Notes: a model not told the origin generated them from the sequence alone. 64,000 nt of DNA from Thermococcus sp. 21S7 (GCF_012027615.1 NZ_SNUT01000002.1:310001-374000); one strand, 5' to 3'; counted from the first letter of the stretch, positions 28,055-35,989 are shown. A program made the numbers and translations.

Positions 28055-28579
28055 ATGGAGATAACAGATAAGGAAGTTTTTGAGATTGCCATAAACGCGG
28101 AGATACGGGCCAAGGAGGCCTACGAGAAGCTGGCTTCGCTCGTCAAGAGCGACATCATACGTGATGAACTCATCTTTCTGGCTGGAGAGGAGAACAAACA
28201 CCGGGAAATAATAGCCATGATGGCCGAGAAGTTTGAAGGCGACAGGGCTGAGGCAAAGAAGATTGATATCGACATCATGGGCGAGTTCAATGTTATCGCC
28301 GAGAAGATGGGCGAGGTCATCAAGAAGCCGGACGTAAACATCGACGAGATATATGAGATAGCCATGAAGGCCGAACTCGTCAGTGAAAGGCTCTACAATG
28401 AACTCGCCGGCTACGCCGCCACCGAGAAGACGCGGCTCATACTCCAGATGCTCGCCGACATGGAGCGCAACCACTACAACATCCTCCGCAAGCAGTACGA
28501 GTACATAACCCGCTATCCTGACATATACAAGGAAGAGTTCTACGACCAGCTGATGAAGGACATCAACTTCAACTTCTGA
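28055..28579 (+). CDS. ferritin-like/rubrerythrin-domain protein
   Basis: Single four-helix ferritin-like domain (COG1633 type, 174 residues) without a rubredoxin tail. Di-iron ligands appear as two E...ExxH sets: NAEIRAKEAYE with GEENKHRE in the first half, and KAELVSERLYNE with DMERNHYN in the second. Expected to bind iron and handle peroxide or store iron; the exact reaction is unknown. ATG at 28055 follows GGTGAT by five bases; TATA-like AAAAGATTAATAG near 28010-28020. It is divergent from the his operon. Two similar proteins are encoded at 32697 and 35990. Confidence 0.85.
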   Translation: MEITDKEVFEIAINAEIRAKEAYEKLASLVKSDIIRDELIFLAGEENKHREIIAMMAEKFEGDRAEAKKIDIDIMGEFNVIAEKMGEVIKKPDVNIDEIYEIAMKAELVSERLYNELAGYAATEKTRLILQMLADMERNHYNILRKQYEYITRYPDIYKEEFYDQLMKDINFNF

Positions 28580-28602
28580 CACGTTTTTACTTTTTCACGT
28601 GT
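28579..28602 (+). terminator. possible terminator after the ferritin-like gene
   Basis: Directly after the TGA, ACACG (28579-28583) and CGTGT (28598-28602) flank two runs of five Ts (28584-28588, 28591-28595). T-runs are what archaeal RNA polymerase uses to stop; the short inverted repeat may be incidental. Confidence 0.4.
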
Positions 28603-28733
28603 TTGGACTTTCCCAGACTTAAGTGTCCTTTCCTGCTTTCTTTTCATTGTTTAATGCTAACTTTGGAACGCCGAAAGGTTAATAAATAACGTTAATGTAA
28701 CATTGAGTGCAAAACCCTGTTTGAGGGGGGGCG

Positions 28734-29147
28734 ATGCCAAGAAAGGTGTCGGTCCTATTCCTGATGGGAGTTTTGTTCTTTGCAGGAGTAGCCGTGGCAC
28801 TGGACGGCAACGAGCCGGAAGCAATAACCCGGGATCCCCTTGTCCACGACGAGAACACCTACGCACCCACCGATGATGGAAGCCTCTACTGCTGGATAAG
28901 CGGGTACGCGAGCCAGAGCCAGCCCGGTTACCTCTACAACATCTACGGAGACGCTGGTTCGACTGGAGTTTGTGAGCTATGGAGTACGAAGTTCCGCCCG
29001 TCCACCGCAACCCCGCCGGCCGGATACGCTTGGGACTCTGCCCAGATAGCCGCCACCGGCTGGTGCCCCTTCTGGCCCAAGACCATCTACGCCGAGATAA
29101 CTTGGGTTTCGGGAACTACCTACACAAGTACAACTGAAGAAAGTTGA
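28734..29147 (+). CDS. small secreted protein rich in Trp, Tyr, Ser and Thr
   Basis: Not recognised. 137 residues with a signal peptide (about 1-22, ending AVA-LDG). The mature part of some 115 residues is rich in aromatic residues and has three cysteines (53, 80, 111), each next to or near Trp (CW, CELW, WCPFW). A TATA-like AATAAATAAC near 28681-28689 and GAGGGGGGG precede the ATG. It lies 25 bases before the ABC-exporter cassette and is probably co-transcribed with it. It could be a secreted factor or the substrate of that exporter; neither is shown. Confidence 0.7.
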   Translation: MPRKVSVLFLMGVLFFAGVAVALDGNEPEAITRDPLVHDENTYAPTDDGSLYCWISGYASQSQPGYLYNIYGDAGSTGVCELWSTKFRPSTATPPAGYAWDSAQIAATGWCPFWPKTIYAEITWVSGTTYTSTTEES

Positions 29148-29172
29148 GTGAATCGTAATCGGAGGGAATCAC

Positions 29173-30225
29173 ATGAAGAGGATTTCCAGGTTTTTTGTTC
29201 TCTTCTTTTTCGTTCTTTTGATCCTAAGCCCGCTCGTCTCGGCAACGCCCTACTGGTTCAAGGAGGGGATATACGCCAAGTATGTCGCCAGAGGTTGGCT
29301 CTCAATCGACCTGAACACCTCCATGGGGAACGTCTCCTATTACTGCCCCCGAGTGGAGTTCACGTGGCGTGTCCTCAGGGTTTCCGGCGATAAAGCCCAG
29401 GTGTCTCTTTTGCTCAGGGGGGTCAACTGCACCCGGGAGGCGTATTCCACCCTCAGCCTGGATGAAGCGAGAACCCTTCTCCTGAAATACCAGAAGCGCT
29501 ACAACTTCACGGGCGGGGGCTGCCTTGATGTCTCCATCACAGGGGGCGACGTTACCGTGTGCGAGAACAGCTACTCTGAACGGACGGCACAGCGGGCCGT
29601 TAACCTGATGATCATGGAGGGAGAAGGCAGGCTGGCCAACAAGTCCTACGTGTCGGAGAACTTCAGCAGGGCCGGAGTCGTTGAGATTGACCTGACCACG
29701 GGGGAAATCCACGTGAACGGCACCCCCGCTGGAGGGAACTTCCTCTGGGTCGAAAATCCCGCCAACATCACGGGACTTGAAATCCTACCAGGGCTGGAGG
29801 TTGAGACGGTCAAGATGATAAACTCGACCGCGATGACATACTACGGCGACTTCAACGCCCCGGTTTACATGGCCCACACGAACATGATGAGCCTCGACAA
29901 TCGGACTATGGGAAAGGACGTTATCCTCTACGACGGCTCGAGCGGTCTGGCGATAGCCTTCTTCACGCCTTTCAGCCCGCTGTGGAAGGCCCTCGGTGTG
30001 AGTAGTACTATGATTCAGGACACGGAGTTCGCGAGGGAGCACGAGAGGGAGATCAAGGAGAACAACAAGATGCCTCCCTTTGGACTGGTCTTGGCCGAGA
30101 CCAACATAGACTTTACCAAGCCAGCGGAGCTTCCGGAGGAGGGACCGTCGAGGACGGCGGTCGTTGTCGTAGTTGGTATCGTCGTGGCTCTTGGTGCGCT
30201 ATTCATCTGGAGGTGGAGGAAGTGA
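29173..30225 (+). CDS. secreted, C-terminally anchored protein of the exporter cassette
   Basis: Not recognised. 350 residues: signal peptide (about 1-25), an extracellular domain with five cysteines (near 57, 86, 116, 126 and others) and several N-glycosylation sequons (NTS, NVS, NFT, NFS), then one membrane helix (about 326-345) ending WRWRK. ATG at 29173 follows GGAGG. Its stop overlaps the GTG of the permease gene (GTGA at 30222-30225), so it is coupled to the transporter and may be an extracytoplasmic partner of it. Confidence 0.75.
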   Translation: MKRISRFFVLFFFVLLILSPLVSATPYWFKEGIYAKYVARGWLSIDLNTSMGNVSYYCPRVEFTWRVLRVSGDKAQVSLLLRGVNCTREAYSTLSLDEARTLLLKYQKRYNFTGGGCLDVSITGGDVTVCENSYSERTAQRAVNLMIMEGEGRLANKSYVSENFSRAGVVEIDLTTGEIHVNGTPAGGNFLWVENPANITGLEILPGLEVETVKMINSTAMTYYGDFNAPVYMAHTNMMSLDNRTMGKDVILYDGSSGLAIAFFTPFSPLWKALGVSSTMIQDTEFAREHEREIKENNKMPPFGLVLAETNIDFTKPAELPEEGPSRTAVVVVVGIVVALGALFIWRWRK

Positions 30226-30965
30226 AGGAAGTCCTCCGCGGGGAGCTCCGCTCCCCCTTAAACCTGACCCTGGCTTCAGCAGGGGCCGTTCTCGTTGGGA
30301 CGGTGATGAAGAGGTACTACCTGACCTGGAGCGCCGGTTCCAGTGGTGGACCTCATGGGGTTGAGATGCTTGGTTCGGTTTTCAGGGACGCCTTCACCGG
30401 CGACGTTTACCTGCTCCTCGCGATACTGGTTCCCTTCATAATAACCCTGGCCGTGAGGCTGGAAAGGGACGAGGGCGTTGCCCTCTCGGTGTACTCCCTT
30501 CCGGTTTCGAGGGTTAAAATACTCCTCGCCAAGTTCTTGGCGGCTTTCCTCACGCTCTTCATCTTCGTCTTCTCGGTGCACCTGCTGCTCTTCTACCTCC
30601 ACTTCGCAGACACCCCCAAAGCCGTCATCGAGGTGCTGAAGGTCCAGACCGTACCAATGGCGTTCTTCTACCTCTCGGCCCTTCTCTTCATGGTCTCAGT
30701 CGCGGCAGTGGTTGCGATAACCTCGCCCAACACCTATGTCTCCATCTTCGGGGGCTTCATAGCTCTCTACCTCCCCGAATTTTTGGGGACGACCTGGTAC
30801 GGGCCGGTGCCGTGGAGGAGTTTCCTGACAAGGCACTATTTCGCCACCATTTCGATTCGAATGGATCCGCTGTTCTCGTGGGCCTTCGTGAAGATAACCC
30901 TCCTTCCGGCGCTGGTGTTACTTGCCCTATACCTGCTCATCGGCAACTGGAGGGACGTGAGATGA
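30222..30965 (+). CDS. ABC-2-type transporter permease
   Basis: Membrane subunit with six hydrophobic segments in 247 residues and the cytoplasmic loop typical of ABC-2/NosY-like permeases (YSLPVSRVKILLAKFLAAF, in which a substrate-independent SRxxxLxxK pattern is seen). GTG start at 30222 follows GGAGGT by seven bases; a GTG nine bases upstream is the alternative. It pairs with the ATPase gene at 31396; one small membrane protein gene lies between, all with four-base overlaps. Confidence 0.85.
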   Translation: MKEVLRGELRSPLNLTLASAGAVLVGTVMKRYYLTWSAGSSGGPHGVEMLGSVFRDAFTGDVYLLLAILVPFIITLAVRLERDEGVALSVYSLPVSRVKILLAKFLAAFLTLFIFVFSVHLLLFYLHFADTPKAVIEVLKVQTVPMAFFYLSALLFMVSVAAVVAITSPNTYVSIFGGFIALYLPEFLGTTWYGPVPWRSFLTRHYFATISIRMDPLFSWAFVKITLLPALVLLALYLLIGNWRDVR

Positions 30966-31399
30966 GGCTCTTCCGGGCGCTCCTCCTTGTCCTCATGCTG
31001 GTCTCGCTTGTAAGCCTCGGTCTGCAGTCCAACCTCAAGCCGAGCGACGTTCACTACAAAACGGCCTTCGTGTCCGGGATGGACGCAACAGCCGTTTACA
31101 TCTCCTCCATGGCGTCGGTGAAGCTCTACGCCGTCGGCACCGGGGAGTTCTGGATAGAAGACCTGCAGACGGGGGAGACTATATTCACCGGCGAAGTGGA
31201 GGGCAACGGGGCCTTCGCGCTCGTCTTTCCCCACCCCGGATACTACGAGTTCGGCGGGAACTCCACTCAGGGCATCACGATAACGATAACGCCCGTTGAT
31301 GTTGGCTTCCCAGGGAAGCAGAAATCCACCCACCTGTGGGCATCGGCGTTGTTCGGCGGGCTTCTGGCGCTGACGCTCCTAGGGGGTGGCAGGAAATGA
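30962..31399 (+). CDS. small membrane protein of the exporter cassette
   Basis: Not recognised. 145 residues with an N-terminal membrane or signal segment (about 5-23) and a C-terminal membrane helix (about 125-141, WASALFGGLLALTLLGG), the part between being extracytoplasmic by the positive-inside rule and beta-rich. ATG at 30962 overlaps the permease stop (ATGA) and its own stop overlaps the ATPase start (ATGA). The tight coupling says it belongs to the ABC complex, perhaps as an accessory subunit. Confidence 0.75.
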   Translation: MRLFRALLLVLMLVSLVSLGLQSNLKPSDVHYKTAFVSGMDATAVYISSMASVKLYAVGTGEFWIEDLQTGETIFTGEVEGNGAFALVFPHPGYYEFGGNSTQGITITITPVDVGFPGKQKSTHLWASALFGGLLALTLLGGGRK

Positions 31400-32091
31400 G
31401 CGCGGTAATCGAGGCAAGGGATTTGCACAAGTACTTTGGGCCGATAAAGGCCCTTAATGGTGTTACCGTTGAGATACCTGAGGGCCTGACGCTCATCCTC
31501 GGACCCAACGGTGGTGGGAAGAGCACGTTCATGAAGGTCTCGCTGGGCCTCTACAAGCCGACTAAGGGAACCGTGAAGCTTCTCGGAGAGGACCCCTGGA
31601 AGCACCCAGAAACGAGAAAATCCGTTGGCGTGGCCTTCGACCCAGGAAGGTTCCCAAAGCTGACGACGGGGCGGGAGTGGCTGGAGTTCATTGCGCGAAC
31701 GCGGGGCGCTAATTTGAACGATGTTGAAAAGGCCGCCAAGCTCTTCGGCATCGAAGACGCCCTCGACAGGAGGATAGACGGCTACTCCTCGGGAATGCTG
31801 AAGAGGCTGAGCCTCGCGCAGGCTTTCGTGGGAGAGCCTGGCGTGGTGTTTCTTGACGAACCGCTGGCCAACCTTGACTTCGAGAGCGTTTCCGAAATCG
31901 TGGGCGTCATCGGGAAGTGGAAAGGCAAAGGTAAGAGCTTCGTTCTCATAAGCCACATATGGGAGCCCTTTGAAGGGCTGGCCGACTACGGAGTGGTCAT
32001 CAGCGGCGGAAAGGTCTACCTGAAGGGCCAGTTCTCGGAGATACGTGAAAGGATTGAGGGCATGTTCCGGCCGCCCGCGGTAGGGGAATGA
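31396..32091 (+). CDS. ABC transporter ATP-binding protein
   Basis: Nucleotide-binding subunit for the permease at 30222. Walker A GPNGGGKST near residue 36, signature YSSGMLKRLSLAQ, Walker B VVFLDEPLANLD and H-loop LISHIWEPF are all present in 231 residues. The second signature residue is Ser-Ser-Gly in place of the commoner LSGG, as in many ABC-2 exporters. ATG at 31396 overlaps the previous stop by four bases. Last gene of the cassette that begins at 28734 or 29173. Confidence 0.92.
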   Translation: MSAVIEARDLHKYFGPIKALNGVTVEIPEGLTLILGPNGGGKSTFMKVSLGLYKPTKGTVKLLGEDPWKHPETRKSVGVAFDPGRFPKLTTGREWLEFIARTRGANLNDVEKAAKLFGIEDALDRRIDGYSSGMLKRLSLAQAFVGEPGVVFLDEPLANLDFESVSEIVGVIGKWKGKGKSFVLISHIWEPFEGLADYGVVISGGKVYLKGQFSEIRERIEGMFRPPAVGE

Positions 32092-32114
32092 GACGTCGGC
32101 TTTTGATTTTTGAA

Positions 32115-32642
32115 TTATTCCCTTTTGAGCACGACGAACTCCCGGTAATCCATCATCTTGACGAAGCCTTTTCTCAGGTAGTACGAATAGGCCTCAAGCT
32201 CCGGGAAGGTTATCACGTAGGGTACTTTTCCGAGCTCCCTGAGGCGCTGAATGGCAAACTCTAGGAGCTCCGAGCCGTAGCCCCTGCCCCTGTACGAGGG
32301 GTCGACCATGAAGAACTCTATGAGTCCGGTTTTCTCTCCCTTTATCTCCTCCGGCACCCACCAGACGTCCTTGCCTTCGAGGTTGTAGACGAGGGCGACC
32401 GTTCCGGCTATCCTTCCCCCATCGTCCCTCAGAACGTAGAGCTCGTCGAACTCCTTTCCAAGACGGAACTCAAGGAACGGTTCGTAAACCCTTCTGAAGC
32501 CCTCAACGTCGTCCGTTGATGGCTTGTTCTCCACCCACTCCAGGGCAGGGTATGCGCCTCCGGTTCCCTGATAGACCCTGAAGACGAAGTGAACCAGTTC
32601 ATCCTTGAGTCTCAGCGGCTCATCCACCCTCTCAATCCGCAT
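32115..32642 (-). CDS. GNAT-family N-acetyltransferase
   Basis: Acetyl-CoA-dependent acetyltransferase of unknown substrate. The 175 residues show the GNAT core: strand 4 EFFMVDPSYRGRGYGSELLE with the CoA loop RGRGYG, and the late Tyr of AYSYYLRKGF. Convergent with the exporter cassette and divergent from the ferritin-like gene at 32697. Confidence 0.88.
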   Translation of the reverse strand: MRIERVDEPLRLKDELVHFVFRVYQGTGGAYPALEWVENKPSTDDVEGFRRVYEPFLEFRLGKEFDELYVLRDDGGRIAGTVALVYNLEGKDVWWVPEEIKGEKTGLIEFFMVDPSYRGRGYGSELLEFAIQRLRELGKVPYVITFPELEAYSYYLRKGFVKMMDYREFVVLKRE

Positions 32643-32696
32643 AACTGTCCACCAAAGGTTATTAGGGCCCGAAACCTAAAACGTTTTGGTGATAGC

Positions 32697-33176
32697 ATGA
32701 ATGAACTTGAAGCTCTGGCCCTGGCCCTTGAAGTTGAGAAGGCCGAGTTGAAGTTCTACATAAGGCTGGCAAAAAAGGCCGGCGACGAGAGGGCCAGGAA
32801 GATGTTTCTGTTCCTGGCAAACGAAGAGGCGGGCCACTGGGAGCTGTTCGAGGAGAAGTTCGTCGAGAAACTCATAGAGGAATGCGAACTTCCCGCCGTT
32901 GACAGGGCCGTCCTTGAGAGCCTTCAGGTGGAGGCCGACGAGAGCAAGCTGAGTGAAGTGGATGCAGTGAGGATAGGCATGGAGCAGGAAAAGAAGACCT
33001 GGGAGTTTTACGAGAGGGCCGCCAGGGAGGCGGAACACGAGGACGTCCGGCGCGTGTTTGAGGAGCTGGCGAAGGTGGAGAAGAGCCACTACGAGCTGCT
33101 CAAGGCCCAGTACGACTCGGTGATGAAGACCGGCATCTGGATGGACTATCAGGATTTCAGCCTTGAGGTGGACTGA
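32697..33176 (+). CDS. ferritin-like/rubrerythrin-domain protein
   Basis: 159-residue single ferritin-like domain. Ligand sets are EVEKAELKFY with NEEAGHWE in the first half and GMEQEKKTWEFYE with KVEKSHYE in the second, the E...ExxH pattern twice. ATG at 32697 is four bases behind GGTGAT. Upstream an inverted repeat TTAGG-N8-CCTAA (32662-32679) lies near the promoter. Likely iron binding or peroxide removal; sequence resembles the proteins at 28055 and 35990. Its last 20 bases overlap the convergent frameshifted gene. Confidence 0.85.
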   Translation: MNELEALALALEVEKAELKFYIRLAKKAGDERARKMFLFLANEEAGHWELFEEKFVEKLIEECELPAVDRAVLESLQVEADESKLSEVDAVRIGMEQEKKTWEFYERAAREAEHEDVRRVFEELAKVEKSHYELLKAQYDSVMKTGIWMDYQDFSLEVD

Positions 33177-33857
33177 ATTCCTGCTCCCCACTGCCGGGGC
33201 GTGAACCTCGGGGTCCTATGATATCCGGCAGAACTTCGGGGGCTTCCAGTAATTGGACGTCGTGCCTTTTACGAAGCTCCCCGCGCAGCCAGTACGAATG
33301 CTCCACTCCAACCAGGACCAGCATTTTGCCGTCCTTCCTCCCCTCATTTGCCTTGAGAATCTGTTCCAGGAAATGCCGGTTCCATTCTTCCCATGCCCTG
33401 CCCTCTTTATTCCCGAACAGTGAGTTCTGGTACTTGTGCTTAATCTCAAAATGCCGATCTGTCTCGTAGGAATTGACATCAAGGACTGAACTCCACCACT
33501 GGAAAAGCACCTCATACAAAGTCTCCACGTAGAGCTTAAAATGCTCCAGAGCGTCCGGATTGTTTTCCTGTACGTTTTCCGTTGACTCCCTCGCCATCTG
33601 TATCAGTTCGGAATACTTCGGCTCGGGCGGTTCGAGTGAGATGACTCGCATTTTAGTTTATCAATCAGGGGATAGACGCTTTTCTGGTACTCCTGCTTTA
33701 TCTTCTGCGGCACCCTGCCCTCAACGTCTGAAGACCTCAGTTCAACGGCGAGGATATCGGGGGAGAAGCTCCAAATTATATGCGCCAGGTCTTCATAGGT
33801 GTAGTAATCCACGTGGCCGTGGAACTGGTGCAATGTGGAGAGAACCAGAACCTTCAT
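33157..33857 (-). pseudogene. frameshifted gene, possible TraB/ChaN-like protein
   Basis: Two overlapping frames make one continuous protein. The first (33857-33603) begins MKVLVLSTLHQFHG...DILAVELRSSD...YPLIDKLK and should continue, after a -1 shift in the AAAA run at 33651-33654, into the second (MRVISLEPPEPKYSEL..., stop at 33157). Adding one A there gives about 233 residues. The start pattern (short strand, TLHQ, then PDILAVEL) and the later LVLVGVEHSYWL weakly recall the TraB/ChaN hydrolase fold. It may be a dead gene, a sequencing error, or a programmed -1 shift. TATA-like CTTTTATAG lies near 33890-33897. Confidence 0.65.
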
Positions 33858-33968
33858 AATATCACGTCCTTTATAGTGTTAGAGAAACGGTACTATAAAA
33901 GACTTTGCCAGAGAATTATTTCTACGCCTCCAGACAAGGAAAAAGGGGATTAATGCGGCTATTGCACT

Positions 33969-34346
33969 TCATTCCACCAGAACGTTGACGAGCTTAACAT
34001 CCCGGCCGATCTTCTTCCTTATCCTTTCGATTATCTCGGGGTCGTTGAAGTCGATGACCTTGCCCCCGCTTATCAGGTTGATGTGCGGCTCCGTGTTGAG
34101 CTCCACCCTCGTTTCTCCGTCCAGGGAGAAGAGTTCGAGCAGGCCAAGCTCTTTCAGCGTCAGGACGTTGGAGTAGAGCGTGGAAAAGCTCATGGTTGGG
34201 AACTCTGCTTTGATCTCACGCAGAACGTCCGTGAGTGATGGATGTTCGTTCCCGATTCTATCGAGTATCTCCATCAGTTTAAGCCTCTGCGGTGTGAGCT
34301 TGTATCCGCTCTCTTTGAGCCGTTTGAGGGCCTTTTCTTTCCACAT
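33969..34346 (-). CDS. Fur/PerR-like transcriptional regulator lacking the zinc cysteines
   Basis: 125-residue Fur-family protein: winged helix (about 1-80) with GYKLTPQRLKLMEIL and SFSTLYSNVLTLKELGLL, then a short dimerisation domain. The place where canonical Fur has HHHLIC(xx)CGK reads EPHINLISGGK, so the structural zinc CxxC is absent, and the C-terminal tail is short. It is divergent from dpsL; the shared 103-base region holds a perfect inverted repeat (34385-34401). Most likely represses dpsL and itself in response to iron or peroxide; this is inference. Confidence 0.88.
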   Translation of the reverse strand: MWKEKALKRLKESGYKLTPQRLKLMEILDRIGNEHPSLTDVLREIKAEFPTMSFSTLYSNVLTLKELGLLELFSLDGETRVELNTEPHINLISGGKVIDFNDPEIIERIRKKIGRDVKLVNVLVE

Positions 34347-34384
34347 GATTTAAGCTACACTTCCCGGCTTATAAGTCTTTCTAA

Positions 34385-34401
34385 TTAGAACTAACTTCTA
34401 A
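34385..34401. promoter_or_regulatory. inverted repeat between the fur-like gene and dpsL
   Basis: TTAGAA-CTAAC-TTCTAA is a perfect 6-5-6 inverted repeat midway between two divergent TATA elements: CTTATAAG (about 34362-34370, minus, for the regulator) and TTTATTAGG (about 34410-34419, plus, for dpsL). Overlapping partial palindromes TCTAATTAGA (34380-34389) and TTCTA-AA-TAGAA (34396-34407) extend it. AT-rich 15-20-base palindromes are typical of Fur/PerR boxes, making this the likely operator. Confidence 0.6.
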
Positions 34402-34449
34402 ATAGAAAAGTTTATTAGGTAGAAATGCTAACAGTTTTTGGTGAAAACT

Positions 34450-35001
34450 ATGTCTGAACACAACCGAAGGCTTGTTGAGAAAGCCGGAATAGATGTGGAA
34501 AAACTCCTGGACATGTTGCTGAGGGCCGCAGCCGCGGAGTTTACGACCTATTACTACTACACGGTTCTGAGGAACCATGCGGCAGGTATGGAGGGCGAAA
34601 CGATAAAGGAGATAGTCGAAGACGCCCGCCTTGAGGACAGGAACCACTTCGAGGCCCTCGTTCCGAGGATTTACGAGCTCGGCGGTGAGCTCCCGAGGGA
34701 CATCGGTGACTTCTCCAAGATGGCCTGGTGCCGCGACGCTTACCTTCCCGGGGAGCCGACCGTTGAGAACATCCTCAAGGTTCTCTTAGAGGCGGAGCGC
34801 TGTGCAGTCGGTGTTTACACCGAGATATGCAAGTACACCTTTGGAAAAGACCCGAGAACCTACGACCTGGCTCTGGCGATACTCCACGAGGAGATCGAGC
34901 ACGAGGCCTGGTTTGAGGAGCTCCTTACCGGCAAGCCGAGCGGCCACTTCAGGAGAACCAAGCCCGGAGAGAGCCCGTTCGTCTCAAAGTTCCTGAGGTG
35001 A
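34450..35001 (+). CDS. dpsL: Dps-like ferritin (DpsL, thioferritin)
   Basis: Forms a 12-subunit cage that oxidises and stores iron with hydrogen peroxide, as shown for the P. furiosus and Sulfolobus homologues. The 183 residues have the bacterioferritin-like intrasubunit site: E30, E62 and H66 (EDRNH), E114, and E148 with H151 (EEIEH). Cys118 and Cys127, plus Cys94, are in positions compatible with the thioferritin cysteine pair. ATG 34450 follows GGTGA by five bases. In P. furiosus this gene is next to the ferritin-encapsulin gene; here it is followed by a shell-less ferritin domain at 35044. Confidence 0.92.
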   Translation: MSEHNRRLVEKAGIDVEKLLDMLLRAAAAEFTTYYYYTVLRNHAAGMEGETIKEIVEDARLEDRNHFEALVPRIYELGGELPRDIGDFSKMAWCRDAYLPGEPTVENILKVLLEAERCAVGVYTEICKYTFGKDPRTYDLALAILHEEIEHEAWFEELLTGKPSGHFRRTKPGESPFVSKFLR

Positions 35002-35043
35002 AAAGATTATTAACCTCCGGACGTATTATGGGGTGGTGATACC

Positions 35044-35346
35044 ATGCTCGCTGAAAAGCCCTACCTCCTCGGGAGGGAGAAGCCCCTCTCAAAGAGGGAA
35101 ATAGCCCAAGCCCTTCGCTGGGCCATCGAGGCCGAGCTCGACGCCATAAGCTTCTACGAGCAGCTGGCCGAGCTGATAGAGGATGAGAGGATAAAGCACA
35201 TATTCTACGACGTCGCCAACGAGGAAAAGGAGCACGTTGGGGAGTTTCTGGCGGCGCTCCTTGAGGTCGATGAGGAGCTCGTGAAGTACATGAAGGAAGG
35301 CTTTGAAGAGGTTGAGGAAGAGACCGGCATAAAGGTCGAACTGTGA
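35044..35346 (+). CDS. stand-alone encapsulated-ferritin-like (EncFtn) domain
   Basis: The 100 residues align with the first ~99 of the P. furiosus encapsulin (PfV), which are the internal cargo ferritin: compare GREKPLSKREI, AELDAISFYEQ, DVANEEKEHVGEF and GFEEVEEETGI here. Iron ligands of the family are E31 and the E61xxH64 motif. EncFtn subunits have half a ferritin bundle and make the di-iron site between two subunits. Here the protein stops after this domain and no shell sequence follows, so it is either a natural free EncFtn or serves a shell encoded elsewhere. ATG follows GGTGGTGAT; 42 bases after dpsL. Confidence 0.88.
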   Translation: MLAEKPYLLGREKPLSKREIAQALRWAIEAELDAISFYEQLAELIEDERIKHIFYDVANEEKEHVGEFLAALLEVDEELVKYMKEGFEEVEEETGIKVEL

Positions 35347-35472
35347 CCTTTTCGTTCCTCTTTTCCCTCGCTTCCTTTCGATTCTCGTGCACTAAGCAGT
35401 ATGTTAATGCACCTTTTTGCTCAATGAAAAACGTTATTAAGGTTCGATGTTCATATAGTTCTGGTGATGTGC

Positions 35473-35916
35473 ATGGTTGAACCACTTGTTAAGAGGGCCT
35501 ATGAGACCGAAAAGAAGGCCGCCGCGAGCTACACCGATGGTCTCGGCCTCATAAGGGGACAGGGACTGAGGTACACCAAGGTTGAGGAAGTCGTCGGCAG
35601 GATAGCCGTGGACACGATAATACACAAGCACCTGATGAAGGCCATTCTGGAAGCCCAGAAGGAGCTGGAGAAGCTCGCGGGAGAGGGGCCAATAGAGGAG
35701 GTCAAGGAGGTTGAACTTGTACCCGAGCAGAAAGCCCTGGTCAAGCGCTTTGCCGAGATGCACCTGGACATCGAGAAGGACATGATAGAGACCTACCAGA
35801 AGATGGCGGAGAAGATGACCCACCCCCTGTTTAAGAGCCTCGCCGAGGCCCTTGTCGAGAACGAGAAGGAGCACCACAGGATTCTGGCGGAGCTGATAGC
35901 AAAGTACAGGGAATGA
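35473..35916 (+). CDS. ferritin-like protein
   Basis: 147-residue helical protein with ferritin-like spacing: EKKAAASY near the start, DTIIHKHLMKA, EMHLDIEKDMIETY, and ENEKEHHRI near the end (ExxH). The first helix lacks a clear ExxH partner in the usual place, since it reads DTIIHKH, so the metal site may be altered. ATG 35473 is four bases behind GGTGAT; codons upstream (MMC) are unlikely to be used. Separate promoter likely (AACGTTATTAAGG near 35430). Function within iron metabolism is inferred from family and neighbours. Confidence 0.75.
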   Translation: MVEPLVKRAYETEKKAAASYTDGLGLIRGQGLRYTKVEEVVGRIAVDTIIHKHLMKAILEAQKELEKLAGEGPIEEVKEVELVPEQKALVKRFAEMHLDIEKDMIETYQKMAEKMTHPLFKSLAEALVENEKEHHRILAELIAKYRE

Positions 35917-35989
35917 GCCGGTGCCCCGGCGGTGTCGTGCTCCTTCTTATCCTCTTTGTGTTGGTCCGTTCAAAATAATAAAAACCAGA

